A DNA stretch of 64,000 bases, taken from assembly GCF_015206995.1 (NCBI RefSeq), contig NZ_JADEXR010000011.1, forward strand, positions 1 to 64,000, read 5' to 3'. Origin of the DNA: an aff. Roholtiella sp. LEGE 12411 (GTDB lineage: Bacteria; Cyanobacteriota; Cyanobacteriia; Cyanobacteriales; Nostocaceae). The translations under genes were made by a program, and so were the position numbers. Below are positions 37,702 to 46,992 of the stretch, in pieces. Position 1 is the first letter of the stretch, and every line of letters starts with the position of its first letter. The notes beneath the pieces were generated by a model that was not told where the DNA came from, ran no database searches, and saw only the letters and a list, made by a program, of their open reading frames with translations.

Positions 37702-39018
37702 TTAGGCTTTCTTATATTTACCACCCTTAGCTGGGTCAGACCAATCACAAGCAAATCCTTTAGTCTCTTTCACAAACTGATTCCAAGGAATTGGCTCAAC
37801 TGGTGCAGGGGTAGCATAGACAATATCAAACAAACCATCTTGCCTTACTTGACCAATCCGCACAATTTTGGATATGTGATTATTGGTGTTCATTGTGACT
37901 TTACCTTCAGGCGCATCTATGGTTTGACCATAAGCCGCAGCACGCACTTTTGCTAAGTCAGTACTGCCGGCTTTTTCTACTGATTGCTTCCACAAATAAA
38001 CTGCAATATATGCTGCTTCCATTGGGTCATTTGTTACCCGATTTTCACCGTATTCTTTCTTAAAAGCTGCGACAAACTTCTTATTAGCAGGTGTGTCTAC
38101 TGTTTGAAAGTAGTTCCAAGCAGCGTAATGACCTTGAAGATACTCTATACCAATTGCTTTGACTTCTTCTTCGGCAATACTTACAGACATTGAGGGATAT
38201 TTTTCTGGTGTTAATCCAGCCCCTTTTAATTGTTTGAAAAAAGCAACATTACTATCACCATTTAGAGTGTTGTAAATTACGCCACCGTTAGGCAATTTTT
38301 GCTTAATTTTAGTGATAATAGATGTAACTTCTGTGTTACCTAGTGGTAAATAATCCTCACCAACTGTTGTTCCACCAAGAGCTTCTAATTGAGATTTAAC
38401 TATTGTATTAGCAGTGCGTGGAAAAACGTAGTCAGAGCCAACTAAGAAGAATTGTTTACCTTTATTTTTCAACAGCCAATCAACAGATGGTTCGATTTGT
38501 TGATTTGGAGCAGCACCTGTGTAGAAAATGTTTTTAGAACACTCTTGACCTTCATACTGCACAGGATACCAGAGCATGTGGTTTTTGCTCTCAAATACTG
38601 GCTTAACATTCTTGCGGCTAGCAGAAGTCCAACAACCAAAAACTACAGCTACTTTATCTTGATCAATTAGCTTGGTTGCCTTTTCTCTAAAAGTATCCCA
38701 GTTAGAAGCACCATCTTCAGTAATTGCTGCAATTTGTTTACCTAAAACACCACCAGCAGCGTTAATTTCTTTAATTGCTAGTTTTTCAGCATCGACAACG
38801 CTTTTTTCACTAATAGCCATTGTGCCACTGAGGGAATGCAAAATTCCAACTTTGATCGTGTCACCAGTAGCAGCAGCGACAGGAGAAGCAGTAGGAGAGG
38901 CGGCTGGACTCTGTGTAGCTGTTGGAGAGTTATTAGCACAAGCTTTTAGAAAAATGCTGCTACCAAAAGTTACAGAACCGTAAATTAAAAACCTACGTCG
39001 ATTGAATTGTCTACTCAT
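37702..39018 (-). CDS. urtA: Urea-binding lipoprotein UrtA
   Basis: 438 residues from the ATG at 39018; the upstream in-frame TTG is rejected. The N-terminus has a twin-Arg-like RRRFLIYG followed by a hydrophobic segment and a lipobox-type Cys (FLKAC), so it is an exported, lipid-anchored receptor. The mature start is a Pro/Ala/Thr linker. The body is a type I periplasmic binding fold specific for urea/short amides ([54 protein letters not shown]). It heads the operon and has an NtcA-like site upstream. Confidence 0.95.
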   Translation of the reverse strand: MSRQFNRRRFLIYGSVTFGSSIFLKACANNSPTATQSPAASPTASPVAAATGDTIKVGILHSLSGTMAISEKSVVDAEKLAIKEINAAGGVLGKQIAAITEDGASNWDTFREKATKLIDQDKVAVVFGCWTSASRKNVKPVFESKNHMLWYPVQYEGQECSKNIFYTGAAPNQQIEPSVDWLLKNKGKQFFLVGSDYVFPRTANTIVKSQLEALGGTTVGEDYLPLGNTEVTSIITKIKQKLPNGGVIYNTLNGDSNVAFFKQLKGAGLTPEKYPSMSVSIAEEEVKAIGIEYLQGHYAAWNYFQTVDTPANKKFVAAFKKEYGENRVTNDPMEAAYIAVYLWKQSVEKAGSTDLAKVRAAAYGQTIDAPEGKVTMNTNNHISKIVRIGQVRQDGLFDIVYATPAPVEPIPWNQFVKETKGFACDWSDPAKGGKYKKA

Positions 39019-39091
39019 CTTTGTTATGAATTTTCCTCTCAATGAATCAGCTAGCTAATAGGAAGCTGACAATATAAACCTTTAAACTGTG

Positions 39092-39134
39092 ATATTAGTG
39101 CGTTATTTGACAATTAAAAAGTTATTTTTGATAC
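39092..39134 (-). promoter_or_regulatory. NtcA-type promoter for urtABCDE
   Basis: On the minus strand GTATCAAAAATAAC (39121-39134) fits the NtcA site GTAN8TAC with one change. A -10-like TAATAT (39092-39097) follows 23 nt later, the spacing of NtcA-activated promoters. It fits nitrogen control of urea uptake. Confidence 0.6.
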
Positions 39135-39195
39135 AATTTGTTTGGTTTTGTTAACCTGAAATTAACCGGGTTAAGAAGAATGAATATTTGTAAAA

Positions 39196-40347
39196 TTATT
39201 TCTGGCGGTTAGGAGATAGCTGGGCAATAATTTCGTCTTCTTTGCCGTCTGCAAAGTTAGCAAAACGTGCTGCTAAAGGTGGTACGATCACCAGGGGGTT
39301 GCTAAATCCAGAGAAAACATGAATATTATCAAACTCGGCGATCGCACCAATTAAAGGAAGTTTATCGCTACTAAATGCCACTAAACAGTGATGCCAAGTT
39401 CCTGGTAGGTTTCCCAAGGTTGGTAACGTTTGAGCAATGTTTTTTTGTAGCCATTTTTCACTTTCTTTTGAGTTTACCTTGCCATGAGGATCTGTGAGGA
39501 CGCGGCTAATTTGACCTAACCGCAAGCTCCCATCTTGAAACTGAACCACACCAGCATCTAAAATCGGCGGTAATAACTCATTGCCTAGTTCATTCCACAA
39601 TTCGTCAACTTGCGTAGATTCGGCTTCTAATTTAAACCGTTGCAGATGAGCGGGCATAACTAAAGTCTGTAGCCTCATATCAACGGGTGGGGTTTCAATG
39701 ATTTCTGCATGGGTAAAATACAGCTTGATGGGGATACCAGCGGATTTTAGTAGCTGTCGGCTAAGTCCACCGGCACAAATGACAACGTTAGCACTGTGGT
39801 AAGTTGTAGCAGTTGTTTTTACACCATCTTGCAGTATTTGCAATACTTGGGTAATCTGCATTTCACCCCCAGTGCGTAAAAAGGCTTGGATGTATGCTTG
39901 TGCTGTTTTTTCTGGATGAATATGACCATGTTTGACAGTTAAAGCAGCAGATATCGCCTCTCGATTCAGTAGTGGTTCCAACTCACAAGCTTCTTGTACA
40001 CTGAGTAAACGAGGTGAAATGGCAACATGACCGTATGATGCAGCAGCTTCTTCTGGGTTGCTGTCGGCTGGAATAGTTAGTAATAAGTCTAATTCACGAA
40101 ATTGGATATCAGCGTCTAACTCTTGAGACAGGATGTGATAAAGTGCGATCGCCTCTTCACACAATTGGCAAGTTAGCGGCGTAGTACCTGACCAATAAGC
40201 AAGACCACCATAACTATAGCGAGTTGCGTTTTGTGGTGTGGCGTATTGCTCCAACAAAAGCACAGAAAAGCCTGTTTTCGCTAGTTCATAGGCGAGTGTA
40301 GCACCCGTAATTCCACCACCAACAACAATCCAGTCGTAAGTTTTCAT
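39196..40347 (-). CDS. FAD-dependent oxidoreductase (DAO family)
   Basis: 383 residues. The N-terminal dinucleotide-binding motif is GGGITGATLAYELAKTGFSV, then ARG/E-type FAD contact LLLEQ; a late FSGFSNPLVIVPPLAARFA closes the FAD site. The domain layout matches glycine/sarcosine oxidases of the DAO superfamily. Substrate not evident. It is on the same strand as urt but 178 nt upstream of the urtA start, with its own stop well before the NtcA-type promoter. Confidence 0.82.
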   Translation of the reverse strand: MKTYDWIVVGGGITGATLAYELAKTGFSVLLLEQYATPQNATRYSYGGLAYWSGTTPLTCQLCEEAIALYHILSQELDADIQFRELDLLLTIPADSNPEEAAASYGHVAISPRLLSVQEACELEPLLNREAISAALTVKHGHIHPEKTAQAYIQAFLRTGGEMQITQVLQILQDGVKTTATTYHSANVVICAGGLSRQLLKSAGIPIKLYFTHAEIIETPPVDMRLQTLVMPAHLQRFKLEAESTQVDELWNELGNELLPPILDAGVVQFQDGSLRLGQISRVLTDPHGKVNSKESEKWLQKNIAQTLPTLGNLPGTWHHCLVAFSSDKLPLIGAIAEFDNIHVFSGFSNPLVIVPPLAARFANFADGKEDEIIAQLSPNRQK

Positions 40348-40517
40348 ACTACATAGTACTAATTTTCCAAGATTAGGGTACAGATTCTATAGCAGTCTTG
40401 CTGGAGGCGGGAGGTAAAAGCATTACTATTGCTGGTATTTACGCTTTCAAAATATTTTAATCTATATGCTATAGTAATCCGATTTGATTCGTGAACTGAC
40501 TTGTAGAGACACCGAAT

Positions 40518-40541
40518 GGGGGATAGGGGATAGGGAATGGG
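40518..40541. repeat. Short heptamer tract (GGGATAG-like)
   Basis: Roughly three GGGATAG/GGAATGG units in the 344-bp spacer between the oxidoreductase and the GNAT gene. Nothing else in that spacer is supportable. Confidence 0.6.
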
Positions 40542-40691
40542 AAAAAAGGGAGTTAGAGGTGTACGCAGTTCTTTCAAAAATCAAATAGGAATCCTATATG
40601 AGTTATAAGATGCGATCGCATTGTCAGCCGATACAATAACAACTCGTATTATTCTCAATAACAGGGTTTTTATGGAATTGATTCTAAAATC

Positions 40692-41198
40692 ATGAATATC
40701 CGTAGTGAAACTCTACTAGACTACCCAGCAATAGCTGAGGTGAATACACTAGCCTTTGGGCAGGAGAACGAGGCTAAACTCGTTGAGGAAATTCGCCGTT
40801 CTGACCATTATATTGGAGAGTTATCAATGGTTGCTGAGGTTGAGGGTGTTGTGGTAGGTCACATTCTCTTCAGCTACATTGACTTAGTGGGTGCAGAAAC
40901 ACTACAGGTACTCGGTTTAGCACCTATTGCAGTTTGTCCACAGTTTCAAAGGCAGGGAATTGGTAGCAAATTGGTACAAGCAGGGTTAGAAAGAGCAAAT
41001 GTAAGAGGAGAAGCTATGGTAATTGTACTTGGTCATCCCCAGTTCTACCCTCGTTTTGGCTTCAAGCCATCAGTTGATTATGAAATCGAGTCTCCCTTTC
41101 CAGTTCCAGAGGATGTCTTTATGGTCAAACCACTGCAAAACTATCAGGAAAAGTATAAAGGGAAGGTTGTTTATCCACCTGCTTTTGATGGAGTATAG
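40692..41198 (+). CDS. GNAT family N-acetyltransferase
   Basis: 168 residues, YhbS-like. The acetyl-CoA motif is PIAVCPQFQRQGIGSKLVQA, preceded by strand VVGHILFSYIDL and followed by IVLGHPQFYPRFGFKPS, the usual GNAT order. Substrate unknown. Not linked to its neighbours by spacing. Confidence 0.88.
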   Translation: MNIRSETLLDYPAIAEVNTLAFGQENEAKLVEEIRRSDHYIGELSMVAEVEGVVVGHILFSYIDLVGAETLQVLGLAPIAVCPQFQRQGIGSKLVQAGLERANVRGEAMVIVLGHPQFYPRFGFKPSVDYEIESPFPVPEDVFMVKPLQNYQEKYKGKVVYPPAFDGV

Positions 41199-41351
41199 TA
41201 TTATCCTCGCGTAAAATTTCCAATAAACTAGCGAGTACACTAACGAGTTATCAGCGGTGGGGTACGGAACTGAAAGATATTTCTTAGACACACCTTAACA
41301 TTCTTTCCGAAATGGGTAACTATTGATCTGTAGTCTAGATCATCAAACAAT

Positions 41352-41632
41352 ATGGAGAACATTTCAGAGGTGACTATTTCAATTGGGGACGCTGCTAAAG
41401 AGTTAGGCGTTTCCACCAAGACTCTAAGAAGGTGGACAGATACCGGAAAAATTAAGTTTGAGCGATCGCCTACAGGACAAAGACGTTTCTTTTTGGCTGA
41501 TATAAACAGGAATTAGTTCAAGACATGATTGAACTAATCACAGTGTTTTCAGCACGTCTTTATGGTTCACGTTCTCAGAAAAACAAAAAGTTAATTGATG
41601 GTATGGCTCAAGTAGTTAAGGAGGTTCAATAA
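41352..41632 (+). pseudogene. tnpA: IS607-type serine resolvase TnpA, gutted
   Basis: The MerR-like N-domain is present (TISIGDAAKELGVSTKTLRR, then WTDTGKIKFERSPTGQRRFF) and runs into a stop at about 41513. In another frame the extreme C-terminus follows (VFSARLYGSRSQKNKKLIDG). The whole catalytic serine domain between them is deleted. The final stop overlaps the tnpB start as TAATG, the original coupling. Confidence 0.85.
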
Positions 41633-42717
41633 TGTTACTTGGTTTCAAAACAGAATTGAAACTAAATAATAAACAACGCACTGAGTTAAAGAAACATTGT
41701 GGTGTAGCTAGACATGCCTGGAATTGGGGATTAAGACTAACAAAGCAAATACTAGATCACAACAAAGCTAATCCCGATTCTCAAATTAAGTTTCCTACTT
41801 CTATTGATTTGCATAAGTGGTTAGTGGCGTTAGTAAAACCTGAATATCCTTGGTATTACGAATGTTCCAAGTCCGCACCACAAGAAGCTTTGAGAGCCTT
41901 GAAAACAGCCTGGGATAGATGTTTCAAGAAAACCGCAGGCGTTCCGAGGTTCAAAAAGAAAGGACAGCATGATAACTTTACTTTAGAAGGTGCTGTTAAA
42001 ATTCTTGGTACTAATAAAATTCAAGTTCCTAAGATTGGCATCCTAAAAACCTATGAGCAACTACCGCAAGTTAAACCTAAATCAGTTTCAATTAGCCGCC
42101 AGGCTGACAGATGGTTTATTAGTTTTCGTTTTGATGTTGAGCAACAACAGTCAATATTTAATAGTGTTGTTGGCGTTGACTTAGGTGTAAAAACTCTAGC
42201 TACTTTCTCAACTGGTGAAGTAGTTTTAGGTGCTAAGTCTTACAATAAATTCGAGGCTAAACTGTCTAGAATGCAATGGTTAAATCGTCAAAAAATCAAA
42301 GGTTCTGCTAATTGGAAAAAAGCTAATTTACAAATTGCTCGACTTCATAGAAAGATTGCTAACATTCGCAAAGACACATTACACAAACTCACTACATTCT
42401 TGGCTAAGAACCACGGCACAGTAGTAATTGAGGATCTTAATGTATCTGGAATGTTGGCTAATCACAAATTGGCTAAGGCAATTGCAGATATGAGCTTCTT
42501 TGAGTTTCGTCGTCAACTGACCTACAAATGCGAACTGTATGGATCTAAGTTGATAGTCGCTGATCGTTGGTTTCCATCCAGTAGAACCTGCTCAAACTGT
42601 GGAATCACAAAGGAAACACTCTCGCTATCACAAAGAGTGTTTGATTGCAGCCATTGCAATTTCAGTCTAGATCGCGATTTGAACGCCGCAATCAATTTGT
42701 CAAGAGTCGTCAGTTAG
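41632..42717 (+). CDS. tnpB: TnpB RNA-guided nuclease homologue, IS607-type, apparently intact
   Basis: 361 residues. RuvC-like residues are all in place: Asp in VVGVDLGVKTLATFS, Glu in GTVVIEDLNVSGML, Asp in DRDLNAAINLS. The zinc finger is CSNCG...CSHCN. TnpB proteins are programmable DNA nucleases guided by an RNA from the 3' end of the element and are ancestral to Cas12. The upstream tnpA is inactivated, so the element cannot transpose alone, yet tnpB shows no damage. Sequence 3' of the stop (42718-42840) is a good place for its guide RNA. Confidence 0.9.
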   Translation: MLLGFKTELKLNNKQRTELKKHCGVARHAWNWGLRLTKQILDHNKANPDSQIKFPTSIDLHKWLVALVKPEYPWYYECSKSAPQEALRALKTAWDRCFKKTAGVPRFKKKGQHDNFTLEGAVKILGTNKIQVPKIGILKTYEQLPQVKPKSVSISRQADRWFISFRFDVEQQQSIFNSVVGVDLGVKTLATFSTGEVVLGAKSYNKFEAKLSRMQWLNRQKIKGSANWKKANLQIARLHRKIANIRKDTLHKLTTFLAKNHGTVVIEDLNVSGMLANHKLAKAIADMSFFEFRRQLTYKCELYGSKLIVADRWFPSSRTCSNCGITKETLSLSQRVFDCSHCNFSLDRDLNAAINLSRVVS

Positions 42718-42840
42718 ACGATGCTAGCCTGTGGACTGGTTGAAGCCGACTTCTCCAGAGTGAAGCAGGAAGTAAGCTGCAAAGTCCAATACTAGAATCA
42801 GCGAGTAACTAATTCTAGCATTGTCCAACTTTGTCTAAGT
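42718..42840 (+). ncRNA. Candidate TnpB guide RNA (omega/reRNA) region
   Basis: In known elements the guide RNA overlaps the tnpB 3' end and ends at the element's right boundary. Here the interval contains TGGACTGG...AAGTCCAA and GACTTCTCC...GGAAGTAAG partial pairings. The exact boundary is not visible because no intact empty site is available. Confidence 0.3.
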
Positions 42841-42841
42841 C

Positions 42842-43459
42842 TTATGTAACGGTATGGAATCCATTCTCGATTACGCCAACAGTGAGGAGTAAAGTTTTAA
42901 TATATCGTCGTACAAGATATCGCTGCTGGTCTGGATGAAATTGTTCAGGATTAATGACAAATCCTGTCCCAATACCATCGACGAGTGCTATCAGTGCATT
43001 TGCTTCAAGCGTTAAGTCAATATCTTCTCGAATCAGCTTTGTTGTTTGCAAATCAGTCAACTCTTGGTAAATGGACTGATGCAGTGATTCATAGCGTTTT
43101 CGATGTTCCTGAATTAGCTTTTCACGCCCAATTGCATACCCTAGAAAAGCAATCCAAATTTGCCAACCTTGCTCGCCACTAGGTTCAAAAGGCAGTGCTG
43201 CGAAAATCATTTGCTCAAACCGCTCAATTCCATGCAGCCCTTCTGTACAAGCTTTTATATCTCTAAATAGGTTTTCAAACACTCGCTCCAGTACAAATAG
43301 CGTCAGTTCGTCTTTATCTCGAAAATAGTGGGTGAGAACACCTGTAGTACAGCCAAGCTCTTGAGCAATCGCACGCATACTAGCGCGATCGAGTCCTTCG
43401 CGAATAATCACGCGCCATGTTGCTTCAGTCACTTCGAGACGGCGATCACTGTAACCCAT
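42842..43459 (-). CDS. TetR family transcriptional regulator
   Basis: 205 residues from the Met at 43459 (MGYSDRRLEVTEATW); an earlier Met at 43513 would add 18 hydrophobic residues atypical of the family. The helix-turn-helix is typical (IIREGLDRASMRAIAQELGC, then TTGVLTHYFRDKDEL). The ligand domain is helical. It is divergent from the GST at 43609, and a strong inverted repeat in the shared promoter is its likely operator, so it probably represses itself and the GST. Confidence 0.87.
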   Translation of the reverse strand: MGYSDRRLEVTEATWRVIIREGLDRASMRAIAQELGCTTGVLTHYFRDKDELTLFVLERVFENLFRDIKACTEGLHGIERFEQMIFAALPFEPSGEQGWQIWIAFLGYAIGREKLIQEHRKRYESLHQSIYQELTDLQTTKLIREDIDLTLEANALIALVDGIGTGFVINPEQFHPDQQRYLVRRYIKTLLLTVGVIENGFHTVT

Positions 43460-43519
43460 TGTTTTGCTAGCGTTCCAAGAGTAAGTAGAAAATAAGATTA
43501 AATCTATTGACATTCTATC

Positions 43520-43557
43520 ACAACAGTTGTTATCTTATTTTTGATAACAACTGTTGT
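43520..43557. promoter_or_regulatory. TetR operator: 15-bp perfect inverted repeat
   Basis: ACAACAGTTGTTATC and its exact inverse GATAACAACTGTTGT are separated by 8 nt. Each arm contains its own smaller palindrome (ACAACAGTTGT), suggesting two dimer sites side by side. It lies between the divergent tetR and GST genes. Confidence 0.75.
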
Positions 43558-43608
43558 CATTTGAATATAATGTCAATGTCACGAGCATGAGAAGAGAAGT
43601 AAATTAAA

Positions 43609-44403
43609 ATGCTTGAACTCTACTACTTTCCGGGTTCACTCTGCTCTCAAAAGGTAAAACTAGTCCTGGCCGAGAAAAAGCTCAAATGGAGCGATCGCCT
43701 GATTAATCTTCTGACTTTTGAAAACTTGCAGCCTAACTACATCCGTCTCAATCCTAAAGGCGTTGTTCCAACTCTAGTTCATGATGGCAAAGTAATTTGT
43801 GATTCAGCCATGATTATTCGTTACTTGGATGAAGAATTTCCGAATCCGAGTTTGATTCCGAATGAATTAGTTTTGCGAAAAAGAATGGATGTATGGGTTG
43901 ATCTCCAGAATCGTTTTCCTATGCGAGAAGTGATGTACGGCAACTACAAAGGAATTGATGGCATCGTGTTGCAACGCTCAGTTCAAATTAAAGAAAAGCT
44001 TATTCCTCAACTGATGCAAGCGAATCCTGAATTGAAAGAAAGATATGCTGCTAAGTTGGAAGATGTGAAACAGTGGAACCAAACTATTCGTGATTCCCAG
44101 AAAATTGCTGATATCAATGCACAAATTGAACCGTTGTTGGAGCAACTAGAACACCAATTGAGTCAAACTGAATGGTTGTGCGGTGAAACCTATTCCCTAG
44201 CTGATGTTGTATGGACAGCTGTTCTCAATCGCTTAAATGAATTGAATTTTGGCTATCTATGGAAAGACAATTCACAATCTAAAATTGCAAGATATTTTCA
44301 ATGTCTAAAAGATCGCCCTAGCTTTCAGGCAGCAATTCAGCAGGATAAGATGCCATTGTTCATGATTACAGCCGGTTTAAGACGAATTTTTTTGGGTTTT
44401 TGA
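43609..44403 (+). CDS. Glutathione S-transferase family protein
   Basis: 264 residues. The N-domain has YYFPGSLCSQKVKLVLAEKK and the glutathione-binding NPKGVVPTLVHDGKVICDSA. The C-domain is longer than in most GSTs (helical insert around residues 110-170), closer to GDAP1-like forms, and ends hydrophobically (LFMITAGLRRIFLGF), perhaps a membrane contact. It is divergent from and presumably controlled by the TetR regulator, which fits a detoxification role. Its composition matches the host, unlike the 27472 GST. Confidence 0.85.
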   Translation: MLELYYFPGSLCSQKVKLVLAEKKLKWSDRLINLLTFENLQPNYIRLNPKGVVPTLVHDGKVICDSAMIIRYLDEEFPNPSLIPNELVLRKRMDVWVDLQNRFPMREVMYGNYKGIDGIVLQRSVQIKEKLIPQLMQANPELKERYAAKLEDVKQWNQTIRDSQKIADINAQIEPLLEQLEHQLSQTEWLCGETYSLADVVWTAVLNRLNELNFGYLWKDNSQSKIARYFQCLKDRPSFQAAIQQDKMPLFMITAGLRRIFLGF

Positions 44404-44603
44404 TGTTATTAACAATGGTATAACAGCTTGATTCGACTAGCGAGATAGACTTTCATCAAAACCAGGCTTTCAAGTTCAGATAAACCTCGCTCATTTCAGT
44501 AAGATGCTCATAATCCTTGCTGAGACGACGAGACTAGTAGTCTACTATAGGACATTGCTAGGTAGTGTATTACTGATAAGCTACTTAAAAATCAGGAAAG
44601 AGC

Positions 44604-44973
44604 ATGGTAAAGAAGTACATTGTTGATTTAAGTGAGGAAGAAGTTTATCAATTACAAACGCTAATTAAAAAAGGTAAGCATAAAGCACGAACCATAACCC
44701 GTGCTTACATTCTTCTAATGGCTTCTGAAGGCAAAATAGATCAAGTGATCGCTTCTACTGTTCGAGTCCATATCTCAACAGTGGAGCGGACACGAGAGAA
44801 ATTCGTCATAGGTGGGTTAGACTTCGCACTGAACGAACGCCCTCATCCGCCGAAACCTCACAAACTTGAAGATAAACAAGAAGCGTTTTTAAGCCATAGC
44901 CTCTTCTGAACCACCCTCTGGGCGTGTGCGATGGACAATGCAACTGTTGGCAGATCATTATATTCCGATACGT
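44604..44973 (+). pseudogene. IS630-type transposase, N-terminal remnant
   Basis: The HTH half is intact (ARTITRAYILLMASEGKIDQ, then VHISTVERTREKFVIGGLDF) up to a stop at 44907. In another frame ASSEPPSGRVRWTMQLLADH continues the transposase, then homology ends. The DDE domain is missing. Confidence 0.8.
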
Positions 44974-44985
44974 TTTTGCTAACAT

Positions 44986-45123
44986 TTATTCACAAATCCG
45001 CCGCTTTGCCTTTTTAGACATTTGAGATGTTTCAAAAGTTGGCAGCAAAATCATATCAAAGTTATCGACCAAAAATCGAGCAGTTTTCTTGTGCAATTCA
45101 TCTACAAGGTTTTTGATTTTACC
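44986..45123 (-). pseudogene. TnpB central fragment
   Basis: An open minus frame reads GKIKNLVDELHKKTARFLVD, then NFDMILLPTFETSQMSKKAK and a stop. This matches the RuvC-II region of the larger cyanobacterial TnpB group (ILLPTFETSQM). No other part of the gene is present. Confidence 0.7.
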
Positions 45124-45145
45124 TCGCAGTGAACTCGCAGCAAGT

Positions 45146-45256
45146 TTCATTATTCAAAATCCATCGGTAGACATCAATCACCCAATGCTGCAAATCTTTG
45201 CCGCGATCGCCGCCATCAACCCAAATTGTGATTAGTCGGCGCAAGCGATCTTGTCC
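45146..45256 (-). pseudogene. IS5-type DDE transposase fragment
   Basis: The minus-strand translation RLRRLITIWVDGGDRGKDLQ, then HWVIDVYRWIL, matches the WVDGGYRG region around the second catalytic Asp of IS5/IS1031-like transposases. It is an isolated fragment. Confidence 0.65.
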
Positions 45257-45325
45257 AGCTATAAAGTTAACTTTTGCAAGAAGTCTATTGATTGAGCAAA
45301 GGTGTTTTTTGCTGATTACACCCCT

Positions 45326-45682
45326 TTAAAAAGTTACCTGCTCGACCCATTGAATAATCTGATGAACAAGGCGAGTATCATCTAATCGGTAGATTTCACG
45401 AACTCCGGTTGGACTAGTGACGTTGACTTCGGTAAGGTAGCCACCTATAACGTCAATACCAACAAAAATTAAGCCATCTTTGCGTAATCTTTCAGCTAAT
45501 TGAACGCAGATTTCATGCTCTCTTAGGGTAATTTTAGTTTGAGCGACTGTACCACCTGCTGCCATATTATTGCGAAAATCATTTCCACTAGAAAGACAAT
45601 TGAGAGCAGCAATAGGTTCGCCATTAAGCAGGATAATTCGTTTGTCTCCCTGTTTTGCCTCTGGTAGATAGGTTTGTATCAT
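45326..45682 (-). pseudogene. gshB: Glutathione synthetase, C-terminal fragment
   Basis: 118 residues correspond to the C-terminal ATP-grasp part of GshB: GDKRIILLNGEPIAALN, NDFRNNMAAGGTVAQT, LIFVGIDVIGGYLTEVNVTS. The metal-binding Asp and Asn residues are present, but the N-terminal two thirds (about 200 residues) are absent, and the upstream DNA is not recognisable as gshB. The first Met is internal to the normal protein. It is next to IS remnants, so truncation by transposition is likely. The functional gshB must lie elsewhere. Confidence 0.8.
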
Positions 45683-46992
45683 AGCTGGTACTCTCCAAGG
45701 TCGAGTACTGAGTTCAATTAGATTAAGCCTAGGTTATGAAATGTTTATTAAACTTAACCTGATTTTGATTTAATTTAAAAAACTAATTTTAGCAGAAATA
45801 TTTTTAAAATCGAATCATTGGAGTAATTTAAGTTTAGATACTAAGCATAGATATTTATTATTCTGATGAATCAAACTATTTTGATAGTCTAGAAAGACTA
45901 CTTTGATGGGTTAATAGCAACGATGGAAATCCCTTTGTCTCAATATTTACCCAGCTTCTTATGTTTCTCTTTACCCAGCATTTTTAGGTTGGTCGAGTAC
46001 TAGATTAGATGCTTAAAAAGTAGACTTAAATTTCTAAAACTCTCTCAATCTGTACAAATTTAATTTTTTTTTTAATAAATTCAAATTTTTCCTTAGCTTT
46101 TAGTCTAAATAATTATGCATATCATAATTATTTCTCATATCTTTATAATATAAAACTTAGAAACTAATTGTAATAAAAAATACAACATTTATTTTCGTGG
46201 CTATTTAATTACTATACTAATTTCAATCTTTTTCATATTTTAATACTTAAATAGCGCGAACACGAGTATATCTTTATACATTCTTGAAAAGAAAACATAT
46301 TTAAAATATAAATAAGTACTATTTGATACGCCCATAATTGGGTAGTTTTTTACAAAGCAGCAAGCTACACTTAGGTAGTAACAGCTTGATTCAATTCATC
46401 AGTTCATTAAAACCATATTGCAAACCTTAATTCTGGTTTTGCATGTTTAGGAAAACATTTTTGGTTTTGTACCATAGCTAGATAAACAGAGGTATCTAGC
46501 CAAGTAACATTCAAGCCATATCTGTTCTTAAGATCTGTAAAAGTTGTAAAAAAAAAGAACAACAGAATTGCTTTTTCTCAAGATGTGTCGTGAATTTGCT
46601 GATATTCATTTTCATCTGCAAATTTCCTCAATTACAGTAAAACATCAATAGCTGAAGTTATCAAATTTCAGGAAAAATAGGTTGAAATTTTACTCAAGCT
46701 ATAAATTTTTCAATCTAAACCAATACGCTTATATATTTCATGGTTTGGCCTTTTTTATGTTAAGGCAGTCAATAGGTAAAAGTCTAGAGTCTAAAGTGAC
46801 CTTGACTTTTGACTATATTCACGTGTGTGCAATATATATGTGCAAATAAATAGGTAACAACTCATCACCTTTGAATGTTTATAACTTGGTCGTGCTTTGG
46901 ACAAGAAGTATGTACTTTCAAAAAATATTTAGGTTGTAAGTGAGCAAAAAATTTTAGTTTTTAGTTCAATTACCTTAGTAGGCTAAACAAAA
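45683..46992. other. 1.3-kb AT-rich spacer before the biosynthetic cluster
   Basis: The spacer is very AT-rich and has no ORF, tRNA or clear hairpin. A short block around 46381 (AACAGCTTGATTC) echoes 44423. Presumably it holds the promoter of the plus-strand cluster. Confidence 0.4.

Noticed and set aside
45326-45682. A complete small ATP-grasp enzyme
   Set aside because: The match is only to the last third of GshB; the N-terminal and central ATP-grasp regions are missing.
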